Part shown: positions 7,192-14,639 of the stretch, piece by piece
Layout of the letters: the number at the start of each line of letters is the position of its first letter
Numbering within the stretch: position 1 is the first letter of the stretch
Source of the DNA: Thalassospiraceae bacterium
Lineage (GTDB): Bacteria; Pseudomonadota; Alphaproteobacteria; Rhodospirillales; Magnetovibrionaceae
Direction: 5' to 3'
Assembly (NCBI GenBank): GCA_030637845.1
Contig: DAOWFT010000206.1
Coordinates: 1-18,997, forward strand
Length of the DNA stretch: 18,997 bases
Translations under genes and position numbers: made by a program
The notes under the pieces: model-generated
Told to the model about the DNA's origin: nothing
Databases searched by the model: none
What the model saw: only the letters and a program-made list of their open reading frames with translations

Positions 7192-7986
7192 ATGCACGAA
7201 GCAAAAAAAATAACCATCCACAGTTCTGAAGATTTTGACGGCATGCGCCGGGCCGGGCTGCTGGCCGCGCAAACGCTGGATATGATAGCCCCCCATGTTG
7301 TCCCGGGCGTCAGCACCGATGAGCTAAATAGGATTTGTCACGAATTTATTATCGCTAACAATGCCGTGCCATCGCCGCTGAATTATCGCGGCTATCCAAA
7401 ATCCATTTGCACATCGATTAATCATGTTGTCTGTCACGGTATTCCCGGCGACAAAAAATTAATGGATGGTGATATTGTCAACATAGACATTACCGTAACC
7501 CTTAATGGCTGGTTCGGTGATACTTCGCGCATGTTTAGCGTCGGCAAGGCCGGAGTTAAGGCGCGCAAACTTATTGACGTTACGTTTGATGCCATGTGGA
7601 AAGGCATCAACGCGGTCAAGCCCGGTGCGACCACCGGCGATATTGGCCATGCCATTCAGGAATATGCCGAAAGCCACGGCTATTCGGTGGTGCGCGATTT
7701 TTGCGGTCATGGATTGGGCCGGGTATTTCATGACGCACCCAACATCATGCATTTCGGCAGTCCCGGCGAAGGGATAAAATTAAAAGAAGGAATGTTTTTC
7801 ACCATTGAGCCGATGATTAATTTCGGCAAGTACGATGTGAAAATTTTACAAGATGGCTGGACCGCGGTTACCCGCGACAAAACCCTTTCCGCCCAGTTTG
7901 AACATTCCATTGCCGTAACCAAAGACGGCTTTGAAGTTTTCACCAAATCACCCGCCGGGCTGGATAAACCACCATATAATATTTAG
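7192..7986 (+). CDS. map: Methionine aminopeptidase, type I
   Basis: The 264-residue metalloprotease removes the initiator methionine from nascent proteins. The five metal ligands are all present: Asp99 and Asp110 (NIDITVTLNGWFGDTS), His173 (CGHGLG), Glu206 (FTIEPM) and Glu237 (QFEHSI). Their spacing equals that of the E. coli enzyme. The substrate-site His82 in VVCHGIP is also present. Length is normal for type Ia, with no N-terminal zinc-finger extension. A 55-base AT-rich gap separates it from sfsA. Its ribosome site is weak (GAG about 13 bases upstream), although the ATG coincides with the usual family start. It ends with TAG, shortly before radC. Confidence 0.97.
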   Translation: MHEAKKITIHSSEDFDGMRRAGLLAAQTLDMIAPHVVPGVSTDELNRICHEFIIANNAVPSPLNYRGYPKSICTSINHVVCHGIPGDKKLMDGDIVNIDITVTLNGWFGDTSRMFSVGKAGVKARKLIDVTFDAMWKGINAVKPGATTGDIGHAIQEYAESHGYSVVRDFCGHGLGRVFHDAPNIMHFGSPGEGIKLKEGMFFTIEPMINFGKYDVKILQDGWTAVTRDKTLSAQFEHSIAVTKDGFEVFTKSPAGLDKPPYNI

Positions 7987-8005
7987 CCATAAATAAGGGG
8001 GGTGC

Positions 8006-8698
8006 ATGGCGAAATCAGCAAAAGAAACACCGCATTACGCCGGGCATCGTGCGCGGCTACGTGAGCGTTTTGTAAAAAGCGGTGCTGGCTCCCTGCCCGA
8101 TTATGAGCTGGTTGAATTATTGCTGTTTAATTCCATGCCCAGACGCGATGTAAAACCAATCGCCAAAGCATTAATCAAAAAATTTGGCTCGCTTGCTGGC
8201 ATTCTTAATGCCGAGACGGACGAAATTTCCAGCGTTGATGGAATGGGCGAAGTTGCCGCCATCAACCTGAAGGTTGTGCGCGAAACCGCCGCCCGGATGC
8301 TGGGTCAGGAAATTATGGACAAACCGGTGTTGAGCAACTGGCAGGCATTGCTTGATTACTGCCGCGTTGCCATGGGCGGAGGCAAGGTTGAGCAATTTCG
8401 CATTTTGTTTCTCAACCGCAAGAACGTGTTAATTGCCGATGAATTGCAACAGTCCGGCACCGTTGACCACACCCCGGTTTATCCGCGCGAGGTAATTAAA
8501 CGTGCGCTTGATCTCGGTGCCAGCGCGTTGATAATGGTTCATAATCATCCCAGCGGCGACACCACACCATCACAGCCGGATATTGAAATGACCATGGAAA
8601 TACAAGACATCGGACAAAAGCTAGGCATCATCCTGCATGACCACATCATAGTATCAACAAGCGATTATACTTCGTTTAAAAGCGAAGGGTTGTTGTAA
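8006..8698 (+). CDS. radC: RadC / UPF0758 family JAB1-MPN domain protein
   Basis: The 230-residue protein has an N-terminal helix-hairpin-helix-like region (HYAGHRARLRERF at 10-22, SVDGMGEVAAINL at 76-88) and a C-terminal MPN/JAMM domain. The JAMM zinc motif is complete as HNHPSGDTTPSQPD (179-192), with a conserved Glu146 upstream. The family was once thought to act in recombinational repair, but that role was withdrawn for E. coli RadC and the present function is unclear. The metalloprotease-like site suggests hydrolysis of an isopeptide or similar bond, which is inference. A strong AAGGGGGG ribosome site lies just before the ATG. It follows map by 19 bases and is probably co-transcribed with it. 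A broken MFS gene begins three bases after its stop. Confidence 0.93.
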   Translation: MAKSAKETPHYAGHRARLRERFVKSGAGSLPDYELVELLLFNSMPRRDVKPIAKALIKKFGSLAGILNAETDEISSVDGMGEVAAINLKVVRETAARMLGQEIMDKPVLSNWQALLDYCRVAMGGGKVEQFRILFLNRKNVLIADELQQSGTVDHTPVYPREVIKRALDLGASALIMVHNHPSGDTTPSQPDIEMTMEIQDIGQKLGIILHDHIIVSTSDYTSFKSEGLL

Positions 8699-8701
8699 AA
8701 A

Positions 8702-9955
8702 TTGACCGCGCCCGCCACACCCGCACTTTCACCCATAATCATGTTCAGGGTTTTTACCCCGTTCGCGCTGGGATATTTTCTTTCCTATACCTATCGCACC
8801 GTCAACGCGGTAATTGCACCTGACCTTGTGCTTGACCTTGGCCTGAATGCCAACGCGCTGGGGCTTTTGACCAGTGCGTATTTTTTAAGCTTCGCCGCAT
8901 TTCAATTACCCCTTGGCATATTGCTTGACCATTACGGCCCCCGCCGGGTTTAGGCCGCACTTTTGTTATTTTCTGCATTGGGGGCGGCGCTGTTTGCGCT
9001 GGCTGAAAACATTCCGGGGCTGATAATTGCCCGCGGGCTTATCGGTTTTGGGGTATCGGCCTGCCTGATGGCATCGTTCAAGGCATACGTCATGTGGTTT
9101 CCCAAAGAAAAATTGCCGTTGGTCAATGGCTTTCAATTAATGGCCGGCGGCTTGGGCGCGCTGGCCGCAACCCAGCCGATTGAGATGCTTTTAACGCTAA
9201 CCGATTGGCGCGGGGTTTTTTGGCTATTGGCGGGAACAACATTTATTTCGGCGATGATGATTTATTTCGTCGTTCCCGACGGCAAACACAAACACGGTAA
9301 CGCCACATTTAAAGACGCGGTAAAAGGCGTGAGCCTGGTTTTTTCCAATCCGCTTTTTTGGCGGGTCGCCCCCATAACGGTTATGAGCCAGGCAACATTT
9401 CTTGCCACCCAATCGCTGTGGTCGGGGCCGTGGCTGCGCGACGTTGCCGGCATGGCCCGTGATGATGTGGCGCTGGGTTTGTTCTGGATAGCCTGTTCGA
9501 TGATTGCCGGGTTTTTATTTTGGGGGGTTTTATCCGAACGCCTGAGCAAGCTTTATGGTATTCGCCCAATGTCGGTTAGCCTGTTGGGGATGGCGTCATT
9601 TGCCACCGTGCAGGCGATATTGATAACCCAGCCTGTTGATTTGGCAGTTGGGGTGTGGATGGCGTTTGGATTTTTTGGCACCAGCGGCATTATTGCTTAC
9701 GCCGCATTATCGCAATCGTTTCCCTCTCACCTGGCAGGAAGGGTCAATGCCGGCATTAACCTGCTGGCCTTTGTTGTGGCGTTCGCCGGGCAGTGGTTAA
9801 CCGGGGTAATTATCGACCTGTGGGCAACAAACGCAGATGGCGGCTATAACCCCGATGGCTATGCCTGGGCTTTTGCCATGATGTTAACGCTGCAGCTGGC
9901 GGCGCTTGTCTGGTACGTGGCCTATAAAAAAGGCGGAAAAACGGTTAAACTTTAA
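8702..9955 (+). pseudogene. MFS transporter interrupted by one in-frame amber codon
   Basis: A 418-codon frame encodes a 12-helix major facilitator. It starts at TTG 8702 with GAAGGG about 11 bases upstream. A TAG at 8951-8953 follows motif A, GILLDHYGPRRV (residues 72-83), and the reading continues in the same frame as AALLLFSALGAALF. CAG in place of TAG would restore YGPRRVQAALL, a common form of this motif region, so a single C-to-T change is the likely cause. No frameshift, deletion or other stop is visible, and the downstream half keeps normal transmembrane segments and a basic central loop (DGKHKHG). No good start codon or ribosome site follows the TAG. The call is a recent nonsense mutation, although a sequencing error or readthrough cannot be excluded. 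The substrate is unknown. Confidence 0.82.
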
Positions 9956-10038
9956 GCCGGAAAATAACCGCCGCTGCTGGTAGCGGAGTGAAAAAACCTG
10001 TATAGAACTCGCATATCAACCCACCGGAGAAATGTTTG

Positions 10039-11427
10039 ATGATTCCGCGCTATTCCCGCCCCGATATGGTCAATATCTGGGAGCCTGCCAACAAGCTTAG
10101 AATATGGTTTGAAATTGAGGCCCACGCCTGCGACGCGCTGGCCGATTTGGGGGTTATCCCCAAGGATGCCGCCAAGGCGGTATGGGAAAAAGGGGCCAAG
10201 GAATACACCCCTGAGCGCATCGCCCGGATTGACGAGATCGAACGTGAAACCAAGCACGACGTTATTGCCTTTTTGACCGAGCTGGCCGAACACGTTGGTG
10301 AGGAATCGCGTTTTATTCATCAGGGCATGACCTCATCCGATGTTTTAGATACCTGTCTTTCGGTGCAGATGATGCAAGCGGCAGATTTATTGCTGGCCGA
10401 CATTGATGATTTGCTCGGCGCGTTAAAAACCCGGGCCATGGAAACCAAAATGATGCCGACCATTGGCCGCAGCCACGGCATCCATGCCGAGCCGACCACG
10501 TTCGGGCTTAAGATGGCGCGTTTTTATGCCGAGTTTGGGCGCAATCGTGAACGCCTCGAGGCGGTCAGAAAAGACATTGCCACCTGTGCCATATCCGGTG
10601 CGGTTGGAACCTTTGCCAACATTGACCCAGCGGTTGAAGAGCACGTGGCAAAAAAACTGGGGCTGACGCCGGAGCCGGTTTCAACCCAGGTGATACCGCG
10701 TGACCGTCACGCCCATTATTTTGCCACCCTTGGCGTTATTGCATCGAGCGTGGAAAACGTTGCAACCGAAATTAGGCATCTGCAACGGACCGAGGTTCGT
10801 GAAGCGCAGGAATATTTCGCCCCCGGGCAAAAAGGTTCCAGCGCCATGCCGCACAAACGCAACCCCATATTAACCGAAAACCTGACCGGGCTGGCCCGCA
10901 TTGTTCGCATGTGTGTAACCCCGGCATTGGAAAATGTATCGCTGTGGCATGAACGTGATATTTCACATTCTTCCGTGGAACGAATGATCGCCCCCGATAG
11001 CACCATCACCCTTGATTTTGCCCTCAAACGATTAAAGAGCGTAATTGAAAAACTGGTTGTTTATCCGGAAAACATGATGGAGCAGCTAAATAATTTTGGC
11101 GGCATTCACGACGCCCAACGGGTTTTGTTGTTCCTGACCCAAAACGACGTATCGCGCGAAGACGCATATAAAATCGTGCAACGGGGCGCCATGCGGGTTT
11201 GGAAAAGTTTTGGCATCGACCCCGACAACCCCGACGTTGCGGCCCAGCTTGACGAGATTGAAGTCGATGCCGCCAACCATGACAACCGTTTGTTCTTTTT
11301 CCTCTCCCATGATGATGAATTAAAAAAGCTGCTTGATGTTAGCGCCTTAAAAAAACTGCTGGACGAGGATTCCATCAGCTATCACACCAAACGGGTGGAT
11401 GCCATTTTCAAACGGGTGTTTGGCTAG
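10039..11427 (+). CDS. purB: Adenylosuccinate lyase
   Basis: The 462-residue enzyme cleaves SAICAR to AICAR and adenylosuccinate to AMP, two steps of purine synthesis. Signature segments are FIHQGMTSSDVLDT (92-105), IGRSHGIHAEPTTFG (142-156) with the general-acid His146, and the fumarase-superfamily signature GSSAMPHKRNP (266-276) carrying the catalytic Ser. The ATG at 10039 has GGAGA eight bases upstream; the TTG just before it is not needed. The C-terminus is about 25-30 residues longer than most PurB of this type (around 430-436). It includes a nine-residue tandem repeat (ELKKLLDVS / ALKKLLDED, 427-444) before the normal ending YHTKRVDAIFKRVF. It is separated from the other pur genes by an inverted pair of genes, and its TAG overlaps the stop of the convergent kinase gene. 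Confidence 0.96.
   Translation: MIPRYSRPDMVNIWEPANKLRIWFEIEAHACDALADLGVIPKDAAKAVWEKGAKEYTPERIARIDEIERETKHDVIAFLTELAEHVGEESRFIHQGMTSSDVLDTCLSVQMMQAADLLLADIDDLLGALKTRAMETKMMPTIGRSHGIHAEPTTFGLKMARFYAEFGRNRERLEAVRKDIATCAISGAVGTFANIDPAVEEHVAKKLGLTPEPVSTQVIPRDRHAHYFATLGVIASSVENVATEIRHLQRTEVREAQEYFAPGQKGSSAMPHKRNPILTENLTGLARIVRMCVTPALENVSLWHERDISHSSVERMIAPDSTITLDFALKRLKSVIEKLVVYPENMMEQLNNFGGIHDAQRVLLFLTQNDVSREDAYKIVQRGAMRVWKSFGIDPDNPDVAAQLDEIEVDAANHDNRLFFFLSHDDELKKLLDVSALKKLLDEDSISYHTKRVDAIFKRVFG
11317..11370 (+). repeat. 27-bp tandem duplication inside purB
   Basis: Two 27-base units, 11317-11343 and 11344-11370, align as GAATTAAAAAAGCTGCTTGA... and GCCTTAAAAAAACTGCTGGA.... They encode ELKKLLDVS and ALKKLLDED. 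The copies have diverged at several positions, so the duplication is not recent. It accounts for part of the extra length of this PurB. Confidence 0.65.
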
Positions 11428-12734
11428 GCCTTAGCGCCCGCGTATTTTAATGGAACCATAAGCTCAGCCGTTGTTCCGCCGCCGGGGGTGCTTTCTATTT
11501 GCAGCGTCCCGCCCATAAGTTCAACAAGCTCGCTTGAAAGAGGAAGGCCAAGGCCGGTTCCTTCGCGGGAACGGGTGAAAGCATTGGAGACTTGCCCAAA
11601 CGGCAGCAAAGCCATTTTAATGCCATCATCATCCATGCCAATGCCGGTATCCCTAACGCGGATAAATAATTTACCCTCAGCATTAACGGCTGCGCTCAAG
11701 AAGACCTCGCCGCCACGGGGGGTAAACTTTATAGCGTTGGAAAGCAGGTTCATCAGAACCTGTTTCAAGCGGCGCTCGTCAATAATAACCGGTTCTGTCG
11801 GGCCTTTGTAATCAAGGCTCAATGACACGCCAAAAGTATCGGCCAACAGGCGTGATACCCGGTAAGACGATTGAACCAGATCGGCAACATCAACCTTGTC
11901 CTCAAACAAGGCCATCTTTCCGGCCTCGATGGCGGAAATATCAAGGATATCGTTAATCAGTTTCAACAGGTGCTGGCCGGAATCTTTTATATCGCCCAGA
12001 TATTCGTGTTCTTTTTCTTTTGGCAAGATTCCCGATCGCACGCAGTCGGAAAAACCGATAATGGCGTTAAGTGGCGTTCTGAGCTCGTGGCTCATATTTG
12101 CAAGGAAGTTTGATTTAGCCAAATTAGCGTGCTCAACTTCATTTTTCAGATGCCATATTTCTTGTAAGTTTTGATTTGCCCGGACATTGACCGACAGCAA
12201 CACAAAAATCAAAACGAAAGTCAGCATTCCCATTATAAACAAGACTTCGTTTCCAGCCGACAAAAACCCGATGGTCAATGGAATTATGGGAACAATAATA
12301 AATAACACCGCCGCAGGAAAATGGCTTTGCAGTGCCGCCTGCCCGCCCGCAGCGATACCCATAATTGCTGCCGATAAAAACAAAACCAGCAAAAGGTTAT
12401 CGACAAGGAAAAAGTTCCAGGCAGAATACCCCCAGACCGCAGAATCAATCATTACATAGACGGTTATCGCAGCAAGCCAGATGCGTTGCGTGTTTTTGCT
12501 TCCTCGCTTGCGCCACCACAAAACAAGAAGCAATCCTGAAAAGTTTATAATTTGTGAGAATACGGCCCAGCCGAATAATTCAGCCGATGGGACGCTGCCC
12601 CTGAATACATATATAAATGCCAACACACAAACCGTATTAGCCATAAGGTTTATGGGGATTCTTTTGCTTAGCTGGTTATTCTTCTCTTGCAGAAGGGTGG
12701 GGCCAGACACTATTGGGTATTGATTTTGATTCAT
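11424..12734 (-). CDS. Orphan membrane-bound sensor histidine kinase
   Basis: The 436-residue protein has about six hydrophobic segments between residues 28 and 183 with no large periplasmic loop. A short linker (about 184-205) leads to a HisKA domain with the phosphorylated His216 in SNFLANMSHELRTPLNAIIGFSD, and then a HATPase domain. The ATP-site boxes are intact: N-box LLSNAIKF (330-337), G1 RDTGIGM (361-367), F-box LLPFGQV (376-382) and G2 REGTGLGLPLS (390-400). The catalytic half resembles the PleC/DivJ/PdhS group of Alphaproteobacteria. No response regulator is nearby, so its partner and signal are unknown. It begins 15 bases after the zeta-inhibitor gene stop on the same strand and is probably co-transcribed with it. 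Its TAG stop overlaps the purB TAG in one palindromic CTAG. Confidence 0.92.
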   Translation of the reverse strand: MNQNQYPIVSGPTLLQEKNNQLSKRIPINLMANTVCVLAFIYVFRGSVPSAELFGWAVFSQIINFSGLLLVLWWRKRGSKNTQRIWLAAITVYVMIDSAVWGYSAWNFFLVDNLLLVLFLSAAIMGIAAGGQAALQSHFPAAVLFIIVPIIPLTIGFLSAGNEVLFIMGMLTFVLIFVLLSVNVRANQNLQEIWHLKNEVEHANLAKSNFLANMSHELRTPLNAIIGFSDCVRSGILPKEKEHEYLGDIKDSGQHLLKLINDILDISAIEAGKMALFEDKVDVADLVQSSYRVSRLLADTFGVSLSLDYKGPTEPVIIDERRLKQVLMNLLSNAIKFTPRGGEVFLSAAVNAEGKLFIRVRDTGIGMDDDGIKMALLPFGQVSNAFTRSREGTGLGLPLSSELVELMGGTLQIESTPGGGTTAELMVPLKYAGAKA

Positions 12735-12749
12735 TAACCCTAATGCCGC

Positions 12750-13115
12750 TTAGTCGCCAACTTTTCCGTGATCGCTACCCAGTGGTTCGGGATAATCACC
12801 CGATAGCTGTTCAACTGCTACCTGCATCTGGCGATCCATTTCTCCACGAAGATCGTTTTCATCAATGGAAATATTGCGTTCAGAAAAATCTGCCATAACT
12901 TTGCGGATAACATCTTCAATGCCCGGTTCTTCCAGGTCGGCCATTACCACGGTCTTGGCATAGGCATCGGCATCGGCGCCGGTTATGCCCAGCTTTTCAG
13001 CAACCCACAGGCCAACCAATTTATTACGACGCGACTGGGCCTTGAATTGCAGCTCGTCATCAAGTTTTTGCTTTGCTTCGAAGCTTTTTTCGCGCTCACT
13101 AAATGTATCGGCCAT
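12750..13115 (-). CDS. F1Fo-ATPase inhibitor subunit zeta (DUF1476)
   Basis: The 121-residue protein opens with MADTFSEREKSFEAKQKLDD, followed by ELQFKAQSRRNKLVGLWVAEKLGI. This is the conserved inhibitory N-terminus and helix of the alphaproteobacterial zeta subunit, first described in Paracoccus denitrificans, which blocks ATP hydrolysis by F1. The four-helix core with ADAYAKTVVMADLEEPG (48-64) is also typical. It is slightly longer than most family members (about 105-110), with a tail containing GDYPEPLGSDHGKVGD that I do not recognise. It lies divergently from purC across a long non-coding gap and directly upstream of the histidine kinase on the same strand. In other Alphaproteobacteria it also tends to sit next to the purC cluster rather than the atp operon. 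Confidence 0.88.
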   Translation of the reverse strand: MADTFSEREKSFEAKQKLDDELQFKAQSRRNKLVGLWVAEKLGITGADADAYAKTVVMADLEEPGIEDVIRKVMADFSERNISIDENDLRGEMDRQMQVAVEQLSGDYPEPLGSDHGKVGD

Positions 13116-13469
13116 GTCTGCGGTTGATCCCTAGGTTTTGGTTGAGGTTTTGCTTGATTATCCATTTTCTCATGGGCGGGGTGAAATTGCCATCCCCAGA
13201 GCCCAAAGAAAAGGGTTATCTTTGCTAAAGCGCTTATTCGCACCGGCGCCAGAGCGGAGCGCCCGCCGGCGCCATGTTCATAGATTTTTGAAAAAATTGA
13301 TGGATTCGCCGTCAAACCCACACTTCTTATGACCCTGGCGGGTGGAAATATTGCCACGGTCGAGCCGCCCTCGCGCGGGGTTTTTTTGCCCCACGGACCG
13401 GGAAATGGCAGGAGGCGGGCCATATGCCGCTGAGCGGATTTAGTTAACATTTTTTGCTTAATGGGGGCG

Positions 13470-13498
13470 TTGTTTTGGGCTCTTCTAACTGCTATATG
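13470..13498 (+). promoter_or_regulatory. Candidate promoter for purC-purS-purQ-purL
   Basis: TTGTTT (13470-13475) and TATATG (13493-13498) are 17 bases apart, matching consensus at three or four of six positions each. The predicted start near 13505 would place a hairpin at the 5' end of the message. Spacing is ideal but the boxes are weak. Confidence 0.35.
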
Positions 13499-13520
13499 AA
13501 GCCCTCTTGATATGGGCTTC
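13498..13520 (+). promoter_or_regulatory. Perfect 7-bp inverted repeat upstream of purC
   Basis: GAAGCCC (13498-13504) and GGGCTTC (13514-13520) flank nine bases. Allowing one bulged C, the stem extends by two pairs to ATGAAGCCC / GGGCTTCCAT. It lies 23 bases before the purC ribosome site and at or just after the candidate -10 box, so it could be an operator for a dimeric repressor or an mRNA hairpin. No T-run follows, so it is not a terminator. Confidence 0.55.
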
Positions 13521-13556
13521 CATCTGGTCGCCCTCACCCCTGAAGGAGCCGTTTTT

Positions 13557-14321
13557 ATGGCCAAACGCAGACAGCTTTATGAAGGCAAGGCTAAGGTACT
13601 TTTCGAAGGGCCCGAACCGGGAACGCTGGTCCAGTACTTCAAGGACGATGCCACCGCCTTTAACAACAAAAAACAGGGCACCATCACCGGCAAGGGGGTT
13701 ATCAACAACCGTATTTCCGAATACCTGATGATACGTCTGGCCGAGATTTCCATTCCGACCCATTTTGTTCGCCGCCTTAATATGCGCGAACAGCTGGTAC
13801 GCGAAGTTGAAATCATCCCGGTTGAGGTTGTTATCAGAAACATTGTCGCCGGATCGCTGGCCAAACGTTTCGATATGGCCGAGGGCACACCCCTGCCCCG
13901 TTCAATCGTCGAATATTATTATAAATCCGACGAACTGGACGACCCGATGATTTCCGAAGAACACATCACCGCATTTGGCTGGGCGACGCCTGCCGACCTT
14001 GATGAAATTATGGCGATGTCACTGAGGATAAATGATTTCCTGACCGGACTTTTCCTTGGCATCGGCATCAGGTTGGTTGATTTCAAGCTTGAATTTGGCC
14101 GCCTTTATGAAGAGGGCGAAATGCGTATTGTTCTGGCCGATGAGATTAGCCCCGACAATTGCCGCCTGTGGGATATCGAAACCGATGAAAAGCTGGACAA
14201 AGACCGTTTTCGTCGCGATCTGGGCAACGTAGAAGAAGCCTATCAAGAAGTTGCACGCCGTCTTGGCATCCTGCCCGAAAGCGGGCCCGGCGATGTCCCC
14301 GGCTCGGATACAATGCAATAA
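13557..14321 (+). CDS. purC: Phosphoribosylaminoimidazole-succinocarboxamide (SAICAR) synthase
   Basis: The 254-residue enzyme joins CAIR and aspartate with ATP to form SAICAR. The N-terminal phosphate loop RRQLYEGKAKVLF (4-16), the signature around VVIRNIVAGSLAKRF (91-105), DDPMISEEHI (128-137) and the second signature LVDFKLEFG (173-181) are intact. The length matches the common bacterial form. A longer in-frame start at 13512 exists, but AAGGAG at 13543-13548 sits eight bases before the ATG at 13557 and the conserved protein begins there. It heads the purC-S-Q-L cluster on the plus strand. Possible control elements, a weak promoter and a 7-bp inverted repeat, lie just upstream. Confidence 0.97.
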   Translation: MAKRRQLYEGKAKVLFEGPEPGTLVQYFKDDATAFNNKKQGTITGKGVINNRISEYLMIRLAEISIPTHFVRRLNMREQLVREVEIIPVEVVIRNIVAGSLAKRFDMAEGTPLPRSIVEYYYKSDELDDPMISEEHITAFGWATPADLDEIMAMSLRINDFLTGLFLGIGIRLVDFKLEFGRLYEEGEMRIVLADEISPDNCRLWDIETDEKLDKDRFRRDLGNVEEAYQEVARRLGILPESGPGDVPGSDTMQ

Positions 14322-14349
14322 ACTCAGCCTATCGGCGAGATGCAATAAA
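14313..14349 (+). repeat. Direct repeat ATGCAATAAA at the purC end and in the spacer
   Basis: ATGCAATAAA occurs at 14313-14322, where it contains the purC Met-Gln-stop end, and again at 14340-14349. Each copy is followed by ATCGG, after eight or two bases. It looks like a decayed 27-base tandem duplication of the purC 3' end. Confidence 0.6.
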
Positions 14350-14366
14350 ATATCGGGAATAAAAAA

Positions 14367-14609
14367 TTGAAAGCCACCGTCCACGTTACCCTTAAAAACG
14401 GCGTACTCGACCCCCAGGGAAAAGCCATAGAACACACCCTTAGCGGGCTTGAGTTCAAGGGCATTAATGAGGTCCGCCAAGGCAAGTTCATTGAATTAGA
14501 TATTAATGAAACCGATCCGGCCAAGGCCCGCGAACAGATAGACGCCATGTGTCGTGGGTTGCTGGCAAATACGGTCATTGAAAACTACGAAATCGAAATA
14601 ATCGAATAA
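14367..14609 (+). CDS. purS: Phosphoribosylformylglycinamidine synthase subunit PurS
   Basis: The 80-residue protein is the small structural subunit that bridges PurQ and PurL and helps pass ammonia in FGAM synthesis. The sequence KATVHVTLKNGVLDPQGKAIE (from residue 2), GLEFKGINEVRQGKFIELDI and the closing ENYEIEIIE are characteristic. The start codon is TTG at 14367, with GGGA eight bases upstream. No ATG exists in the right place, and the family N-terminus MKATVHVTLK fits exactly. It lies 45 bases after purC and 30 before purQ. Its presence explains why PurL here is the short form lacking fused PurS-like and glutaminase domains. Confidence 0.95.
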   Translation: MKATVHVTLKNGVLDPQGKAIEHTLSGLEFKGINEVRQGKFIELDINETDPAKAREQIDAMCRGLLANTVIENYEIEIIE

Positions 14610-14639
14610 CAATCATTTAAAGAGTTAGCTTCCCATCCC

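Larger units (their letters stand above)
13116..13556. other. 441-bp gap with no convincing gene; several hairpins and a promoter candidate
   Basis: Open frames here lack family resemblance and ribosome sites, so I treat the gap as non-coding. Structures seen: GGGGTG...CATCCCC (13178-13197); paired palindromes GGCGCC at 13245-13250 and 13268-13273 within two copies of CCGGCGCC; a GC-rich segment ending in GCGGGG and a run of seven T (13375-13387), which could act as a weak terminator on the plus strand or as a hairpin with CCCC at 13389-13392; and the GAAGCCC hairpin at 13498-13520. It must hold the divergent promoters of the zeta gene and purC. A small RNA or purine-linked leader is possible but unsupported by any family I recognise. 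Confidence 0.5.

Noticed and set aside
8951..8953. TAG as pyrrolysine or genome-wide recoded codon
   Set aside because: TAG terminates map, purB, nit and the kinase normally in this window, and MFS transporters are not known pyrrolysine proteins.
8963..9955. Independent gene starting after the amber codon
   Set aside because: The TTG at 8963 lies in the middle of a transmembrane helix, has no ribosome site, and is in frame with the upstream part of the same transporter.
9971..9986. CCGCT-N6-AGCGG stem as a terminator before purB
   Set aside because: Only five base pairs and no T-run follows, so I do not call a terminator.
13138..13332. 64-codon plus-strand open frame upstream of purC
   Set aside because: Arg-rich low-information sequence, no ribosome site, and it runs across GC-rich hairpins. 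Nothing supports it as a gene.
12983..13564. 193-codon minus-strand open frame covering the zeta-purC gap
   Set aside because: It overlaps the zeta gene and the purC start in other frames, has an erratic Pro/Arg/Lys composition, no family resemblance and no ribosome site.
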